From NCBI RefSeq assembly GCF_024055605.1, contig NZ_JAMXLX010000007.1, forward strand, positions 62,001 through 126,000: 64,000 bases of DNA, read 5' to 3'. Of the stretch, positions 63,922 to 64,000 are shown piece by piece (position 1 is the first letter of the stretch; every line of letters starts with the position of its first letter). A model generated the notes under the pieces. That model had not been told where the DNA came from. It made no database searches and worked only from the letters and a program-made list of their open reading frames with translations. Position numbers and translations under genes: made by a program. This stretch comes from Ciceribacter sichuanensis (GTDB taxonomy: Bacteria > Pseudomonadota > Alphaproteobacteria > Rhizobiales > Rhizobiaceae).

Positions 63922-64000
63922 ATGGCGAAACTGATCGGTATCTCGGGAAGCCTGAGACGCGGCTCCTACAACAGCGCCTTGCTGCACGCCGCCGCGAAAC
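63922..64000 (+). CDS. NADPH-dependent FMN reductase family protein, N-terminal part (runs off window)
   Basis: Only the first 26 codons are inside the window. They start at an ATG with GAGG just upstream and encode the flavodoxin-like first strand followed by GSLRRGSYN, the FMN-phosphate-binding loop (GSxRxGSxN) of NADPH-dependent FMN/quinone/azo reductases. About 150 further residues are expected to the right. No link to the preceding operon is evident because a terminator intervenes. Confidence 0.8.
   Translation, partial: MAKLIGISGSLRRGSYNSALLHAAAK

Overview
The window looks like chromosome or large-plasmid DNA of an alphaproteobacterium of the Rhizobium/Agrobacterium/Ensifer type. The reasons are high GC outside promoters, dense ATGA-overlapping operons, many periplasmic-binding-protein ABC importers, a MocR regulator, FixL/FixJ-style signalling proteins and a surface-glycan locus. 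I see no tRNA, rRNA, CRISPR array, prophage, transposase or replication origin. No gap between genes exceeds about 300 bases.

Layout. (1) 1-13464: the 3' end of a ferredoxin-NADP reductase gene faces a long minus-strand operon. That operon encodes a Tat-exported solute-binding protein, two permeases, two MalK-like ATPases, a class I glutamine amidotransferase, a glutamine-synthetase-like ligase, an amidase, a [2Fe-2S] ferredoxin and serine hydroxymethyltransferase. A divergent MocR regulator sits at its promoter. The set suggests import of an amine or amide compound, gamma-glutamyl activation and hydrolysis, ferredoxin-linked oxidation and one-carbon capture. (2) 13682-20774: a nucleotide-sugar epimerase, then an ABC-exporter-like protein whose ATPase motifs are all degenerate, a stand-alone cyclic-nucleotide-binding protein, a metallo-beta-lactamase-fold hydrolase, and a membrane adenylate cyclase carrying a [2Fe-2S] domain and histidines in its membrane helices. 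This is the best candidate for an undescribed system. (3) 20916-36605: a glycan locus with a polysaccharide-lyase-like exoprotein, five glycosyltransferases, a deacetylase-like protein, a nucleotide-sugar 6-dehydrogenase and a methyltransferase. A complete oligopeptide-type ABC importer lies inside it. (4) 36575-51224: a regulator-rich block with five AraC-type regulators, a NarL/FixJ-type response regulator and a PAS histidine kinase. They surround small-molecule hydrolases: a Tat amidohydrolase, two alpha/beta hydrolases, an isochorismatase-like hydrolase, DoxX, XapX and an MFS exporter with a fused monooxygenase-like tail. (5) 51500-63714: acid-sugar catabolism. It has a four-carbon acid-sugar kinase, a FadR-type regulator, an iron alcohol dehydrogenase, a DapA-family lyase, a PdxA2-like dehydrogenase, a sialidase-fold protein, an EamA transporter and a second oligopeptide-type importer. 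(6) From 63922: the start of an FMN reductase gene, cut by the window edge.

Starts were moved inward from the longest reading frame wherever a Shine-Dalgarno sequence, an ATGA overlap, a signal peptide or a promoter favoured it. All functional names rest on motif reading by eye, without database searches.
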